From Rhodovulum steppense (GTDB lineage Bacteria > Pseudomonadota > Alphaproteobacteria > Rhodobacterales > Rhodobacteraceae), in contig NZ_SLVM01000027.1 of the NCBI RefSeq assembly GCF_004339675.1, forward strand, positions 1 to 47,698: a stretch of DNA of 47,698 nt, read 5' to 3'. This document shows positions 24,404-35,193 of the stretch, piece by piece. How positions within the stretch are numbered: position 1 is the first letter of the stretch; each line of letters begins with the position of its first letter. The notes below the pieces were generated by a model that did not search any database, was not told the DNA's origin, and saw only the letters and a program-made list of their open reading frames with translations. The position numbers and the translations under genes were made by a program.

Positions 24404-25530
24404 GTCGCCGCCTCACTACGCCGCAGCAACATGCCGCGCGGCAGAACGAAGGCTGCCAGCGTGCCGATCCCCAGCATTGTCAGGCCCAGAACAAAGAACC
24501 AGCCGGCCACCGGCACGAGCCAGGCCAGCCCGGCAATAAAGGCGCCAAGACAAGCAAGCCCGAACTTGCCCGCGATCCCGTCTGGCATCGCCCGCCCCGC
24601 CGCCAGCCACAGCCCGACGCCCAGCACATAGGATCCCAGCGCATAGCCCGCGAAGATCGCCACGGCGGTGACGATCAGCATGACCGGCAGCAGGAACATG
24701 CCGATGATGGTCAGCATCAGCACAAAGCCCGATCCTGCCAGCGCGGAGGTGACCAGAAAACCCGACCAGATCGCCCGGCCCGGATGAGCCAGCGCCAGCT
24801 CCCGCCAGCTTTGCACCGCTTTGGGCGCGATGGCGATCACCATGGCCAGGATCAGGCCCGAGATCAGGACACCGACCAGAAACCCGCCGACGATCTGCCA
24901 CAGCGCGGGACTCGGCGACGCCATTCTTGACCAGTCCGCCCGGTCATAGTTCGCCCGCTGCTCGATAGTGACCCGCGCCGCCGGGGCGACGGTTTCAGGG
25001 ACGCGGACGCGCTCGGGATCCTCGGCATAGATCGTCAGCGACCCCGCAACCGTGGCTTCGGGGCCGAACCTGATGTCATCCGCCACCAGAACGGCATCGC
25101 CCGCAATCGAGCCGGTCAGGCTGACATCGGCCCCGATGATCAGCGCATAGCCCCCGACAGGCCCGATCGTGATCTCTGATCCGGTGACGCGCAGGTTGCC
25201 TGCGACGGACCCGGTGATGACCTCATAGCCCATGGCGGTGGCATCGCCACCCACCGCCCCGGCCACCTCGACCCGGTAGCCCGCCGCGAACACATCGCCC
25301 GCAACCGCCCCCTCGACCGTCATGCGCCGTCCAGCCAAATGCGCGGACCCCGCAACGGGGGCCGCCACGACCACGCGATTGCCCGCCATGAACAGGTCCT
25401 GCACAGGTGGTCCGTCGAACCGCAGGTTGGCGCCTGCCTCGTATCGGTCCTGCGTGATGGTCAGCAAAGAGGTGTCGGCAAGTACCGGACCCGTCAGAAG
25501 GCAAGAGGCAAGAATCAAGGATCGCAACAT
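24400..25530 (-). CDS. Exported bactofilin-like beta-helix protein with C-terminal membrane domain
   Basis: A 376-residue protein. A cleavable signal peptide (MLRSLILASCLLTGPVLA) is followed by a repetitive region (about 35-170) made of V-A-G-D-like turns every 15-20 residues, as in the polymer-forming bactofilin fold. A linker and four membrane segments (about 210-365) complete it. Bactofilins assemble into filaments in the cytoplasm, but the signal here would place the beta-helix outside the membrane, so it may be an envelope scaffold. The stop overlaps the Acg gene start. The gene follows the hydrolase by 64 bp on the same strand. Confidence 0.8.
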   Translation of the reverse strand: MLRSLILASCLLTGPVLADTSLLTITQDRYEAGANLRFDGPPVQDLFMAGNRVVVAAPVAGSAHLAGRRMTVEGAVAGDVFAAGYRVEVAGAVGGDATAMGYEVITGSVAGNLRVTGSEITIGPVGGYALIIGADVSLTGSIAGDAVLVADDIRFGPEATVAGSLTIYAEDPERVRVPETVAPAARVTIEQRANYDRADWSRMASPSPALWQIVGGFLVGVLISGLILAMVIAIAPKAVQSWRELALAHPGRAIWSGFLVTSALAGSGFVLMLTIIGMFLLPVMLIVTAVAIFAGYALGSYVLGVGLWLAAGRAMPDGIAGKFGLACLGAFIAGLAWLVPVAGWFFVLGLTMLGIGTLAAFVLPRGMLLRRSEAAT

Positions 25531-25594
25531 GACGGAGTCCTTTTGGAGTAGTAGTCACCGTAACGCGGAAGCCTTCAGCCGGTCGCAACCTGCG

Positions 25595-26725
25595 TCAGTC
25601 CCCTGCCGGCCCGTCCGCCAACCGGACGCGATTGAACAACACGTCCTGTCTCAGGATCTCGCGGGCGCGCAGCGGCTCTTCGAACAGCGGACTGTGGGCC
25701 GATGCATCGAATGTGTAGAACCCCTTCACCGGGGCATCGATCTGGTCGAAGTACATACGCGACAGGTCGTGATTTGCTGTCAGGTCATGCGCGCCGGTAA
25801 AGAAGTACACCGGCAGATCGAGCCGGTGGATCCGTGTCGTCAGGTCCGTTGCGATGAATTCATCCCATAGGAAACGTCTGGACCACGCCATTCCTCGCCA
25901 GATCGCGATCTTTTCGCAGATGGTGTAGGCGCGGCAGCGCCACACGGGAATGAACACCCCGGAGATGACCGATCGCATGTCGCGCGTCGTGCCGACGCCG
26001 AGCCTGTGCATCGCGTCGTCGCGCACCCGCAGCCAGGCATCCGACAGGCCGTCCGCCCTGCTGACAGGGGCCGCCTCCAGCCTGCGCACCATCGCGGTAT
26101 CACCCAGCGCGCGGTATTGCTCCAGCAGGAACGCGTTGGCCGCGACCTCTGATTGCAGTTGATAAGAGACCTGTCCCATGCCGACATAGGCATGAAACCG
26201 CTCGGGGGCCGCCGCGGCGACCTGTATGCCCAGGAAGCTGCCCCAGGAATGACCGAGAAGGTAGATCTTGTCCTGTTGGAAGCGGTCGCGCAGGTAGTCT
26301 GCCACCGCGACCGTGTCCGCGATCATTTGCGCGACAGTCATGCTCTGTGGCGGGATATCGGCTGAAAATGACAGGCCCGCACCGCGCTGTTCCCACCAGA
26401 CCACGGTGAAGTCATTCTCGAGTCCTGTGGGATGCGTGGTGTTCAGAAAGAACTCGGGCATGCCCGGTCCGCCGTGCAGGAACAACAGAACGGGGTTTGA
26501 CGGATCCCGGCCCTGGATGATAATCCCCTGACGGATGCCGTTGATCGGGACAAAAACCCGTTCAGACAAACTCCCTGCGATCCGATGCCCGGCCTCATCG
26601 ACCAGCCGCGGCGGCTCACCGGGGCTCAGGGCCCGCAGAGCTCCACCAGTCCCGATGAGCGCAGCGTCAAGCACCGCTGCGCCGCCGATCAGAAGCCTGC
26701 GACGGCTACTCGGTTGCCACGCCAT
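25595..26725 (-). CDS. Tat-exported alpha/beta hydrolase (proline-iminopeptidase-like)
   Basis: A 376-residue hydrolase. The N-terminus has a twin-arginine-like signal (SSRRRLLIGGAAVL, about 6-20). The S33-type oxyanion motif HGGPG is at 84-88, and the nucleophile elbow GHSWG (158-162, Ser160) follows. A late FFTGAHD and a SAHSPLF supply the Asp and His of the triad. Relatives are prolyl aminopeptidases, but many have other esterase or amidase substrates, so the substrate is open. ATG 26725 lies inside the end of the cupin gene (20-bp overlap). The shared exported location and matching signal style link it to the Acg protein in the same operon. Confidence 0.88.
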   Translation of the reverse strand: MAWQPSSRRRLLIGGAAVLDAALIGTGGALRALSPGEPPRLVDEAGHRIAGSLSERVFVPINGIRQGIIIQGRDPSNPVLLFLHGGPGMPEFFLNTTHPTGLENDFTVVWWEQRGAGLSFSADIPPQSMTVAQMIADTVAVADYLRDRFQQDKIYLLGHSWGSFLGIQVAAAAPERFHAYVGMGQVSYQLQSEVAANAFLLEQYRALGDTAMVRRLEAAPVSRADGLSDAWLRVRDDAMHRLGVGTTRDMRSVISGVFIPVWRCRAYTICEKIAIWRGMAWSRRFLWDEFIATDLTTRIHRLDLPVYFFTGAHDLTANHDLSRMYFDQIDAPVKGFYTFDASAHSPLFEEPLRAREILRQDVLFNRVRLADGPAGD

Positions 26726-27101
26726 CGAAGGTCTCGTGCGAAGCCTCGGCCTCGGCCTTCTTTTGCTGGACCAGACGATCCATGTGTTCGGGCGGACCAT
26801 AGAGCGTGTAGAGATGCAGGGGCTTGTCGCCGGTATTGGTCAGGTTGTGGACCGCGCCGGCGGGCACGATGACGCAATCGCCGTCCTTGACCTTGTGGGT
26901 CACGCCGTCGATCACGATGGCACCCTTGCCTTTTTCGATGCGAAAGAACTGGTCATGGGTCGCGTGCGTCTCGGTCCCGATGTCCTGCCCGGGTTTCAGC
27001 GCCATCAACACCAGTTGCAGATGCGTGCCGGTGTAGAGAACATGCCGGAAATCCTCGTTCTTCTCGGTCAGCTTCTCGATATCGGCAACATAGCCCTTCA
27101 T
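26706..27101 (-). CDS. Single-domain cupin protein
   Basis: A 131-residue protein with one small cupin barrel. The first motif is seen as ETHATHDQFFRIEKGKG and the second as VPAGAVHNLTNTGD. The His/Glu residues of these motifs normally bind one metal ion. The C-terminal 20 residues are lysine/glutamate-rich. Similar short cupins are common next to stress genes; the substrate is unknown. ATG 27101 has GGGAG upstream. It is the first gene of the minus-strand operon, which reaches to 19990. Its promoter region holds an 18-bp palindrome and an FNR-type site. Confidence 0.88.
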   Translation of the reverse strand: MKGYVADIEKLTEKNEDFRHVLYTGTHLQLVLMALKPGQDIGTETHATHDQFFRIEKGKGAIVIDGVTHKVKDGDCVIVPAGAVHNLTNTGDKPLHLYTLYGPPEHMDRLVQQKKAEAEASHETFDGVATE

Positions 27102-27132
27102 CGCGGTCTCCCTTTCCATGGCTGCATCTGGC

Positions 27133-27150
27133 GGCGTCCGATCGGACGCC
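27133..27150. promoter_or_regulatory. Perfect 18-bp palindrome upstream of the cupin operon
   Basis: GGCGTCCGATCGGACGCC is a perfect palindrome 32 bp before the cupin ATG, in the divergent gap with atpD. The position overlaps the likely 5' leader or promoter of the cupin operon. It could be an operator for a dimeric regulator or a stable leader hairpin. Confidence 0.5.
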
Positions 27151-27189
27151 AACTCAAGGGCAGTCAACGCGCAATTGTCTGCTCCGTCC

Positions 27190-27203
27190 CTGATGCACAT
27201 CAG
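27190..27203. promoter_or_regulatory. FNR-type box between cupin operon and atpD
   Basis: CTGATGCACATCAG is a fully symmetrical site with the TGAT-N4-ATCA core of FNR/Dnr boxes. It lies about 79 bp before atpD and 89 bp before the cupin gene, so it could serve both the N-ATPase operon and the long minus-strand operon. Confidence 0.65.
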
Positions 27204-27257
27204 TGCAGGGACCGGTCCACTCGATCACAATCGGGTCAAACGCCCGATGCGGCGTGA

Positions 27258-29100
<1,843 letters not shown>

Positions 29101-29104
<4 letters not shown>

Positions 29105-29382
29105 GCGACCCTGAAGACGACGATCCCCTGATCCGCGAAGTGCGCACCCATCAGGCAAGGCGTGCGGCATGGGCGCGTGACGGAGAGGCATCGGTCGGTC
29201 GGCGGCTGGCGCAGATCGGCGTGTTGGGCTGGATCATCGTGGCGCCGATGCTGGGCGGGATTGCTCTGGGTCGCTGGCTGGACGGGCGGTTCGATACGGG
29301 GCTGTTCTGGACGGCACCGCTGCTGATGGTCGGGCTTGTGCTTGGTGGCTGGTTCGCCTGGCGCTGGATGGGCAGCGCATGA
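29101..29382 (+). CDS. atpQ: N-ATPase accessory membrane protein AtpQ
   Basis: A 93-residue protein with a charged N-terminus and two membrane segments (about 38-57 and 66-88), resembling the AtpI/AtpZ family. In N-type ATPase operons this position is occupied by AtpQ, thought to aid c-ring assembly or ion supply. The start is at the ATGA overlap with atpC. The assignment relies on size, topology and gene order. Confidence 0.85.
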
Positions 29383-29645
29383 GCGGTCTGTTGATCCTGA
29401 CGCTGTGGCTGGCGGGTGGGGTGCTGATCGGCCTGATCTACTTCCGCATGGTGCGGCACAGCGCCGATCTCATGCTGTCGCGGCGGCGCGGCGGCCCATG
29501 GTTCGGTGTGGCGCTTGTGCTGTTGCGGATGGCCGGGCTTGGCGGGGTGCTTGTCATCGCGGCGATGCAGGGGGCCGGGCCGTTGCTGGCAGCCGCACTT
29601 GGACTGCTGATCGGGCGCTTTGCCATGATGCGGAGGGCGGTGTGA
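29379..29645 (+). CDS. atpR: N-ATPase accessory membrane protein AtpR
   Basis: An 88-residue, almost entirely hydrophobic protein with about three membrane segments and the short basic loop SRRRGG. AtpR is restricted to N-type ATPases. Conserved arginines in its membrane segments are proposed to interact with the c-subunit glutamates during ring assembly; several arginines are visible here. It overlaps atpQ as ATGA and shares one base with atpB (TGATG). Confidence 0.85.
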   Translation: MSGLLILTLWLAGGVLIGLIYFRMVRHSADLMLSRRRGGPWFGVALVLLRMAGLGGVLVIAAMQGAGPLLAAALGLLIGRFAMMRRAV

Positions 29646-30349
29646 TGGACAGCCCGCTGGAAACATTCCCGCTGTTCATGGTGGGGCCAGAATCGTTCGC
29701 TGTGCCGATCATGGCGTCGGTGGTGGTGACATGGGCGATCATGGCGGTGCTGGTATTGGGCGCGGCCTTGCTGACTCGCCGCCTGACAATGGTCCCGTCA
29801 AGGGCGCAGGCGACGGCGGAATTGCTGGTCGGCACCGTCGATCAGCAGATCCGCGATGTGACCGGAGCCGCGCCGGCGCCTTACCGCGCCTTTGTCGGCA
29901 CGCTCTTCCTGTTCATCCTGATCGCCAACTGGTCCTCGCTCATCCCCGGCGTCACACCGCCCACCGCCACGATGGAAACGCCCGCAGCACTGGCCGCCAT
30001 CGTGTTCCTGTCAATCATCTTCTTCGGCATCCGGGGCGGTGGCGTGGGCGGCTTTCTGCGCGGCTTTGCCCTGCCCAACCCCGTGATGATCCCGCTCAAC
30101 ATGCTTGAAAGCATCACCCGCAGCATTTCGATGTTCGTGCGGCTGTTCGGCAACGTGATGAGCGGGGTGTTCGTGATCGCCATCGTCGGATCCTTGGCCG
30201 CCCTGTTGGTGCCAATCCCGCTGATGGTGCTCGATCTGCTGACGGGCGCCGTGCAGGCCTACATCTTTGCGGTGCTGTCGATGGTGTTCATCACGTCCGC
30301 CGTGGAGAAGGGCAAGCCTCAAACCGCCCCCGAAACCAAGGAGTCCTGA
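29645..30349 (+). CDS. atpB: N-type ATPase Fo subunit a
   Basis: The 234-residue ion-channel subunit. Several membrane helices are present. The essential arginine is in FVRLFGNVMSG, which matches the RLFGN motif of subunit a, and the last helices contain AVQAYIFAVLSMVF. It forms the two half-channels next to the c-ring in the inner membrane. ATG 29645 follows atpR by a one-base overlap, and its stop is immediately followed by atpE. Confidence 0.95.
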   Translation: MDSPLETFPLFMVGPESFAVPIMASVVVTWAIMAVLVLGAALLTRRLTMVPSRAQATAELLVGTVDQQIRDVTGAAPAPYRAFVGTLFLFILIANWSSLIPGVTPPTATMETPAALAAIVFLSIIFFGIRGGGVGGFLRGFALPNPVMIPLNMLESITRSISMFVRLFGNVMSGVFVIAIVGSLAALLVPIPLMVLDLLTGAVQAYIFAVLSMVFITSAVEKGKPQTAPETKES

Positions 30350-30595
30350 ATGGATTATGTCAACATCGTCAGCATCTTCTGCGCCGCCTTTGCAGTGTCT
30401 TTCGGCGCGCTTGGCCCAGCGCTGGCCGAGGGACGCGCGGTTGCCGCCGCGATGGATGCCATCGCTCGCCAGCCCGAGGCTGCCAACACCATCTCGCGGA
30501 CGCTGTTCGTAGGTCTGGCGATGATCGAGACAACGGCCATCTACTGCCTTGTCATCGCGCTGTTGCTGCTGTTCGCCAACCCGATGATGCCATGA
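30350..30595 (+). CDS. atpE: N-type ATPase Fo subunit c with Na+-type ligands
   Basis: An 81-residue two-helix hairpin. The first helix has GPALAEGRA with Pro23 and Glu27. The loop is ARQPE (39-43). The second helix has the ion-binding Glu60 followed by Thr61 and, five residues on, Tyr65 (IETTAIY). In the Na+-dependent c-ring of Ilyobacter tartaricus the ligands are Gln32, Val63, Glu65, Ser66 and Tyr70. Glu27, Glu60, Thr61 and Tyr65 fall in equivalent places. This favours Na+ over H+ as the coupling ion, as proposed for N-ATPases generally. The stop overlaps the atpF start (ATGA). Confidence 0.95.
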   Translation: MDYVNIVSIFCAAFAVSFGALGPALAEGRAVAAAMDAIARQPEAANTISRTLFVGLAMIETTAIYCLVIALLLLFANPMMP

Positions 30596-31341
30596 CGTTC
30601 GACTACTGGACCCTTGGCTTTCAGGCGGTCAATGTCCTTGTCCTGATCTGGCTGCTGCACCGGTTCTTCTGGAAACCAGTGGCTGCGATGATCGCCGCGC
30701 GGCAGGCAACCGTTGCGACCCTGCTGGACGAGGCAAAGGCAAAACAGGCCGAGGCCGAGGCTGCACTGGCCAAGATTGCCGCCACAAAGGCGGGGCTTGC
30801 TGCCGAGCGTGACGCGATGCTGGCCACGGCCCGCAAGGATGCACAGGCCGCCCGAGAAACCCTGCTGGCCGAAGCGCGGGCCGAAGCCGAAGCCCTGCAC
30901 GCCACCGCCAAGGCCGCCCGCGTCCGCGCCGCCGAGACGCTGAAGGCCAACGCAATTGACGAGGCACAAGGCCTCGCGCTGACCATTGCCGGTCAACTTG
31001 CTGCGCGGCTCGACGGCCCGGCGACCGATGCGGCGTTTCTGCGCTGGCTGGTGGAGGGTCTTGCGGCGCTGTCCGATACCGAGCGCACGGCGCTGGCGGG
31101 TGTGGAGTTGGAGCTCGTGAGTGCCGCCGATCAGGACAGCCCGGTCCAGGACCGGATTGCCGCAGCAATCACAAACGCCCTTGGCACCCCTGCCAAGCTG
31201 ACCTTCCGCACCGAACCGGCGCTGATTGCGGGGCATGAACTTCACGCGCCGCATTTCAGCTTGCGGAATTCGTGGCGCGCCGATCTGGACCGCATCGCCG
31301 CAGCCCTTGGCGAAAAGGGCGATCTTTCCGATGCCGCATGA
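30592..31341 (+). CDS. atpF: N-type ATPase subunit b with delta-like C-terminal region
   Basis: A 249-residue stalk protein. One N-terminal membrane segment (about 10-30) contains [15 protein letters not shown], a typical start of subunit b. A long Ala/Lys/Glu-rich coiled coil follows (about 40-135). The C-terminal third (about 150-249) is longer than in ordinary b subunits and ends in a region reminiscent of delta. No separate atpH (delta) gene is in the operon, so the C-terminus probably substitutes for delta in tethering F1. It overlaps atpE by four and atpA by eleven bases. Confidence 0.9.
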   Translation: MTFDYWTLGFQAVNVLVLIWLLHRFFWKPVAAMIAARQATVATLLDEAKAKQAEAEAALAKIAATKAGLAAERDAMLATARKDAQAARETLLAEARAEAEALHATAKAARVRAAETLKANAIDEAQGLALTIAGQLAARLDGPATDAAFLRWLVEGLAALSDTERTALAGVELELVSAADQDSPVQDRIAAAITNALGTPAKLTFRTEPALIAGHELHAPHFSLRNSWRADLDRIAAALGEKGDLSDAA

Positions 31342-32845
31342 TGCGCTCTGGCTGAAAGACGCCGCCGCCCGCGTCAGGTCCACCGCGCTCGGCCCCCTCG
31401 CCGAACACCGGGGTCGGGTCGAGGAGATTGCCGACGGTGTTGCGATGATTTCAGGCCTGCCGGACGTGCGGCTCGATGAATTGCTGCGCTTTGACACCGG
31501 GCCTTTTGGCTTTGCGCAGGTTCTGGAACCCGACCGGATCGGCTGTGTGCTGCTGGATGCCGCCCACGCCCTGCAAGCAGGGGACGCCGTCCACGGCACG
31601 GGCGATGTGGTGCGTGTGCCAGTGGGGGCCGGCCTTTTGGGGCGCATCGTCGACCCGCTGGGTCGCCCGCTGGATGGCAAGGGGTCGATCAGCGCCGACG
31701 CGACCCTGCCCATCGAGCGTGAGGCCCCCGGCATCATCGAGCGCGACCTGGTCGTCAATCCGGTGCAGACCGGGGTGCTGGTGGTCGATATGCTGTTCGC
31801 ATTGGGGCGGGGCCAGCGCGAGTTGATCATCGGCGATCCGGCCACGGGCAAGACGACGCTGGCGATTGATACGATCATCGCGCAGCGCGACACCGACATG
31901 ATCTGCATCTATGTCGCGGTCGGCCAGAAAACCTCTGCCGTGCGCCGCGCCGTCGATGCGTTGCAGACCCATGCCGCCTTTGAGCGCTGCATCGTGGTGG
32001 TGGCCGGGCCCGCCACCCCGCCCGGCCTGCAATGGATCGCCCCCTTTGCCGGCATGACCATGGCCGAGCATTTCCGCGACAAGGGCCAGCATGCCCTGAT
32101 CGTGATCGACGATCTGAGCAAACACGCCGCCACCCACCGCGAGATCGCCCTGCTGACCCGCCAGTCACCGGGGCGCGAGGCCTATCCGGGCGATGTGTTT
32201 TACGTCCACGCCCGCCTGCTGGAACGCGCAGCCAAGCTGTCAGCAGCCAAAGGCAGTGGGTCGCTCACGGCGCTGCCGATTGCGCAGACCGAGGCGGGGA
32301 ACCTGTCGGCCTATATCCCGACCAACCTCATCTCGATCACCGACGGGCAGATCGTGCTGGATGCGCGGCTGTTCCAAGAAGGCCAGAAACCCGCTGTCGA
32401 TGTGGGCGTGTCGGTCAGTCGCGTGGGCGGCAAGACGCAGGCCCCCGCGCTGCGCGATGCGGCGAAATCCCTGCGGCTGGACTATGCGCAGTTTCTGGAG
32501 ATGGAGGTGTTCACCCGCTTCGGCGGCACCATCGAGCCGCGGGTGCAGGCAAAGCTGACGCGCGGGGCGCGGCTGCGCGCGGTGCTGCGCCAGAACCAGC
32601 ATACGCCGATGCGGCTGGGCGAAGAGGTGGCGCTGGTGCTGGCGGTGCAGGAGGGGCTGCTGGACGCGCTGGCGCCCGATCAGCTCGCCAGATTTCGCGA
32701 CGATCTGGCCACGTCTCTGGAAGCAGGAGGCGCTGACGTGCTACGCAAGATCGAGACAACGGGGAAACTGGAGACGGCTGACGAGGCCGCGCTGCTGGCG
32801 GTTCTGAGCAAGCTGGCCATTTCACAGGCCACCACCGATGTCTGA
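31331..32845 (+). CDS. atpA: N-type ATPase F1 subunit alpha
   Basis: The 504-residue regulatory nucleotide-binding subunit. The P-loop is GDPATGKT (168-175), where housekeeping alpha usually has GDRQTGKT. The [10 protein letters not shown] and [11 protein letters not shown] segments are alpha signatures. The start ATG at 31331 lies inside the end of atpF. The N-terminus is short, consistent with attachment to a b/delta-type stalk. The last eight bases overlap atpG. Confidence 0.96.
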   Translation: MPHDALWLKDAAARVRSTALGPLAEHRGRVEEIADGVAMISGLPDVRLDELLRFDTGPFGFAQVLEPDRIGCVLLDAAHALQAGDAVHGTGDVVRVPVGAGLLGRIVDPLGRPLDGKGSISADATLPIEREAPGIIERDLVVNPVQTGVLVVDMLFALGRGQRELIIGDPATGKTTLAIDTIIAQRDTDMICIYVAVGQKTSAVRRAVDALQTHAAFERCIVVVAGPATPPGLQWIAPFAGMTMAEHFRDKGQHALIVIDDLSKHAATHREIALLTRQSPGREAYPGDVFYVHARLLERAAKLSAAKGSGSLTALPIAQTEAGNLSAYIPTNLISITDGQIVLDARLFQEGQKPAVDVGVSVSRVGGKTQAPALRDAAKSLRLDYAQFLEMEVFTRFGGTIEPRVQAKLTRGARLRAVLRQNQHTPMRLGEEVALVLAVQEGLLDALAPDQLARFRDDLATSLEAGGADVLRKIETTGKLETADEAALLAVLSKLAISQATTDV

Positions 32846-33680
32846 CGCCGACCTCTCTGCCCGGATTGACGGCATCCGCCAACTGGGCAGCGTCGTGCGC
32901 GCAATGACAGGTATTGCCGGTGCCCGCGCCCGCACCGCCCGCGCCCAGATCGCGGCCGTGGACGAATATGCCGCCACGCTGGACGCGGCATTGTCGCAGG
33001 GCCTGGCGGGGATGCCTCAGGAAGAACCTGACCTGACGGCCCGTCCGGCGCTTTTGGTGTTCTGCGCCGAACAGGGGTTCGTCGGCGGATTCTCGGAGCG
33101 TGTGCTGGACGCCGTTGGAGCGATCCCGGAAGGCACCGATCTGTTCCTGATCGGAAATCGCGGGACGGCGATTGCGGCGGCACGGGGGACCCTTCCCGTA
33201 TGGTCGGCCGCGATGCCGTCCCGCTCTGCCAGCCTGCCGAAGTTCGCGGACCGGGTGCTGGGGGCGGTGCTCGCAGACGGCGACCTGCGCCCGGTGTCCG
33301 TGGTTCATTCGATCTGGAACCATGGACAGGCGGCGGTTGAACGCAGCGCCTTGTTCCCGCTGCCGCCCGCGAAAGACGCCGCACCTCGGGCCGCACCGCT
33401 GACCAACCTGCCTGCCGCCGATCTTGCTGCCGCGCTGGCACTGGACCAACTTCACGCCGGACTGACCCGTGCCGCACTCCATGCTTTCGTCGCAGAGAAC
33501 GAGGCGCGGATGGCCGCCATGTCCGCCGCATCCCGCCAGATTGAGGATGAGTTGGGTGTCCTGGAGGCCCTTGCACGCAGAGAGCGGCAAGAAGCGATCA
33601 CCGCCGAGATCATCGAGATCGCGTCTGGGGCGATGGCGGGCCTCCAAGGGCGCAGCGCGGTTCAGAGTGTCCACACCTAA
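32838..33680 (+). CDS. atpG: N-type ATPase F1 subunit gamma
   Basis: A 280-residue central-stalk protein. The N-terminal helix [19 protein letters not shown] and the [14 protein letters not shown] segment correspond to gamma, although similarity to housekeeping AtpG is modest. A C-terminal helix contains [21 protein letters not shown]. It is the last gene of the ATPase operon. A 70-bp gap with no obvious terminator separates it from the transporter gene, so read-through into the arginine genes is possible. Confidence 0.92.
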   Translation: MSDADLSARIDGIRQLGSVVRAMTGIAGARARTARAQIAAVDEYAATLDAALSQGLAGMPQEEPDLTARPALLVFCAEQGFVGGFSERVLDAVGAIPEGTDLFLIGNRGTAIAAARGTLPVWSAAMPSRSASLPKFADRVLGAVLADGDLRPVSVVHSIWNHGQAAVERSALFPLPPAKDAAPRAAPLTNLPAADLAAALALDQLHAGLTRAALHAFVAENEARMAAMSAASRQIEDELGVLEALARRERQEAITAEIIEIASGAMAGLQGRSAVQSVHT

Positions 33681-33750
33681 CCTGCGTCAGCACATCCCGG
33701 CCTCATCCCGGCTACCCTGATCCCGACACTTCACTTCCGGGAGCAGCCTC

Positions 33751-35193
33751 ATGCCATCCACTGAAGAACCGGATATAAAATCGGGGTTTCGCTTCCCGTC
33801 GGCGTTCACCATTCTGTTCGCGCTGATCGTCCTGGTCGCAGTCCTGACCTGGATCATCCCCGCAGGACAGTATGAGCGCGTCGCCTCCGAGGCCCTTGGC
33901 AAGGATGTGCCCGTCGCGGGCACCTATGCGCCCACGGACGCCGCCCCGCAGGGCTTTTTCGACGTCATCCTCGCCCCGATCGCGGGCTTCTATGACCCCG
34001 TCGAATACGTAGCCCGTGCCATCGACGTGTCGCTGTTCGTGCTGATCATCGGCGGGTTCATCGGGGTGGTGACGAGGACAGGCGCCATCGATGCCGGGAT
34101 TGCGCGGGCCATGGTGCGTCTTAAGGGGCGCGAGAACTGGATGATCCCGATCCTGATGGCGCTATTTGCCCTTGGCGGCACGACCTATGGCATGGCCGAG
34201 GAAACGCTGGCTTTCTACGTCCTGCTGATCCCGGTGATGATCGCGGCAAAATACGACGCGCTGACGGCGGTGGCTGTAATCCTGCTGGGGGCCGGTGTGG
34301 GCGTCCTGGGATCAACGGTCAACGCTTTCTCGACCGTAATCGCCTCCGATGCGGCGGGGATCAGTTTCGCCGATGGTCTGGTGCTGCGGCTGATCATTCT
34401 GGTGGTTTGCTGGGGGGTCACAGTGGCCTTCGTGATGCGCTATGCGGCAAAGGTTCGAGCCGATCCGACGAAATCGCTGGTCTATGACAGACAGGCAGCG
34501 AACGAGGCGCATTTCCTTGCCGAGACCCCGTCAGAGAACGTCGGATTCACCGTGCTGCACAAGATCGTTCTGATCATGTTCGCGCTGACCTTTGGCGTGA
34601 TGGTCTGGGGCGTATCCATCGGCGGCTGGTGGATGGCGGAAATGAGCGGGCTGTTTCTGGCGGCCGCAATCGTGATCGGCATCGTCGCCCGGCTGGGTGA
34701 GGGCAAGCTGGTGGAGGCTTTCGTGAACGGCGCGCGCGATCTGCTGGGGGTCGCGCTGATCATCGGGCTCGCACGCGGAATTGTCGTCGTGATGGATGCC
34801 GGGATGATCACCGACACTATCCTGCACGCGGCGGAAACGAGCGTGGCCGGCCTGTCGCAGACCGCCTTTATACTCGTGATCTACTGGGTTCAGGTCGGGC
34901 TGTCGTTCTTCGTGCCTTCCACCTCCGGGCTGGCCGTTCTGTCCATGCCCATTCTCGCCCCAGTCGCTGATTTCGCGGGCGTCAAGCGCGAACTGGTCGT
35001 CACCGCCTTCGCCACCGCCAGCGGCATGGTCAATCTGATCACGCCCACGTCGGCCGTGGTCATGGGCGGGTTGGCCATTGGCCGCGTTCCCTATGAACGC
35101 TGGCTGCGCTTTGTCTGGCCGCTTCTTCTTGTTCTCACTGTCATCGTCATGGCCGCCCTCGCGCTCGCCGTCCTGTTTGGAGCCCCCGCATGA
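33751..35193 (+). CDS. yfcC: YfcC-family transporter, probable arginine/ornithine exchanger
   Basis: A 480-residue polytopic inner-membrane protein with about twelve membrane segments. The N-terminal [20 protein letters not shown] followed by AGQYER is typical of YfcC/ArcD-type carriers. [11 protein letters not shown] and the late [20 protein letters not shown] are conserved segments. In several bacteria, family members in arc operons exchange arginine for ornithine, which fits the ATGA overlap with arcA here. Direct evidence for the substrate is lacking; dicarboxylate or peptide transport is possible. The start has GGGAG eight bases upstream. Confidence 0.88.
   Translation: MPSTEEPDIKSGFRFPSAFTILFALIVLVAVLTWIIPAGQYERVASEALGKDVPVAGTYAPTDAAPQGFFDVILAPIAGFYDPVEYVARAIDVSLFVLIIGGFIGVVTRTGAIDAGIARAMVRLKGRENWMIPILMALFALGGTTYGMAEETLAFYVLLIPVMIAAKYDALTAVAVILLGAGVGVLGSTVNAFSTVIASDAAGISFADGLVLRLIILVVCWGVTVAFVMRYAAKVRADPTKSLVYDRQAANEAHFLAETPSENVGFTVLHKIVLIMFALTFGVMVWGVSIGGWWMAEMSGLFLAAAIVIGIVARLGEGKLVEAFVNGARDLLGVALIIGLARGIVVVMDAGMITDTILHAAETSVAGLSQTAFILVIYWVQVGLSFFVPSTSGLAVLSMPILAPVADFAGVKRELVVTAFATASGMVNLITPTSAVVMGGLAIGRVPYERWLRFVWPLLLVLTVIVMAALALAVLFGAPA

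Noticed and set aside
30541-31908. 455-codon minus-strand open frame opposite atpF/atpA
   Set aside because: It overlaps two well-defined ATPase subunits and has no recognisable domain.
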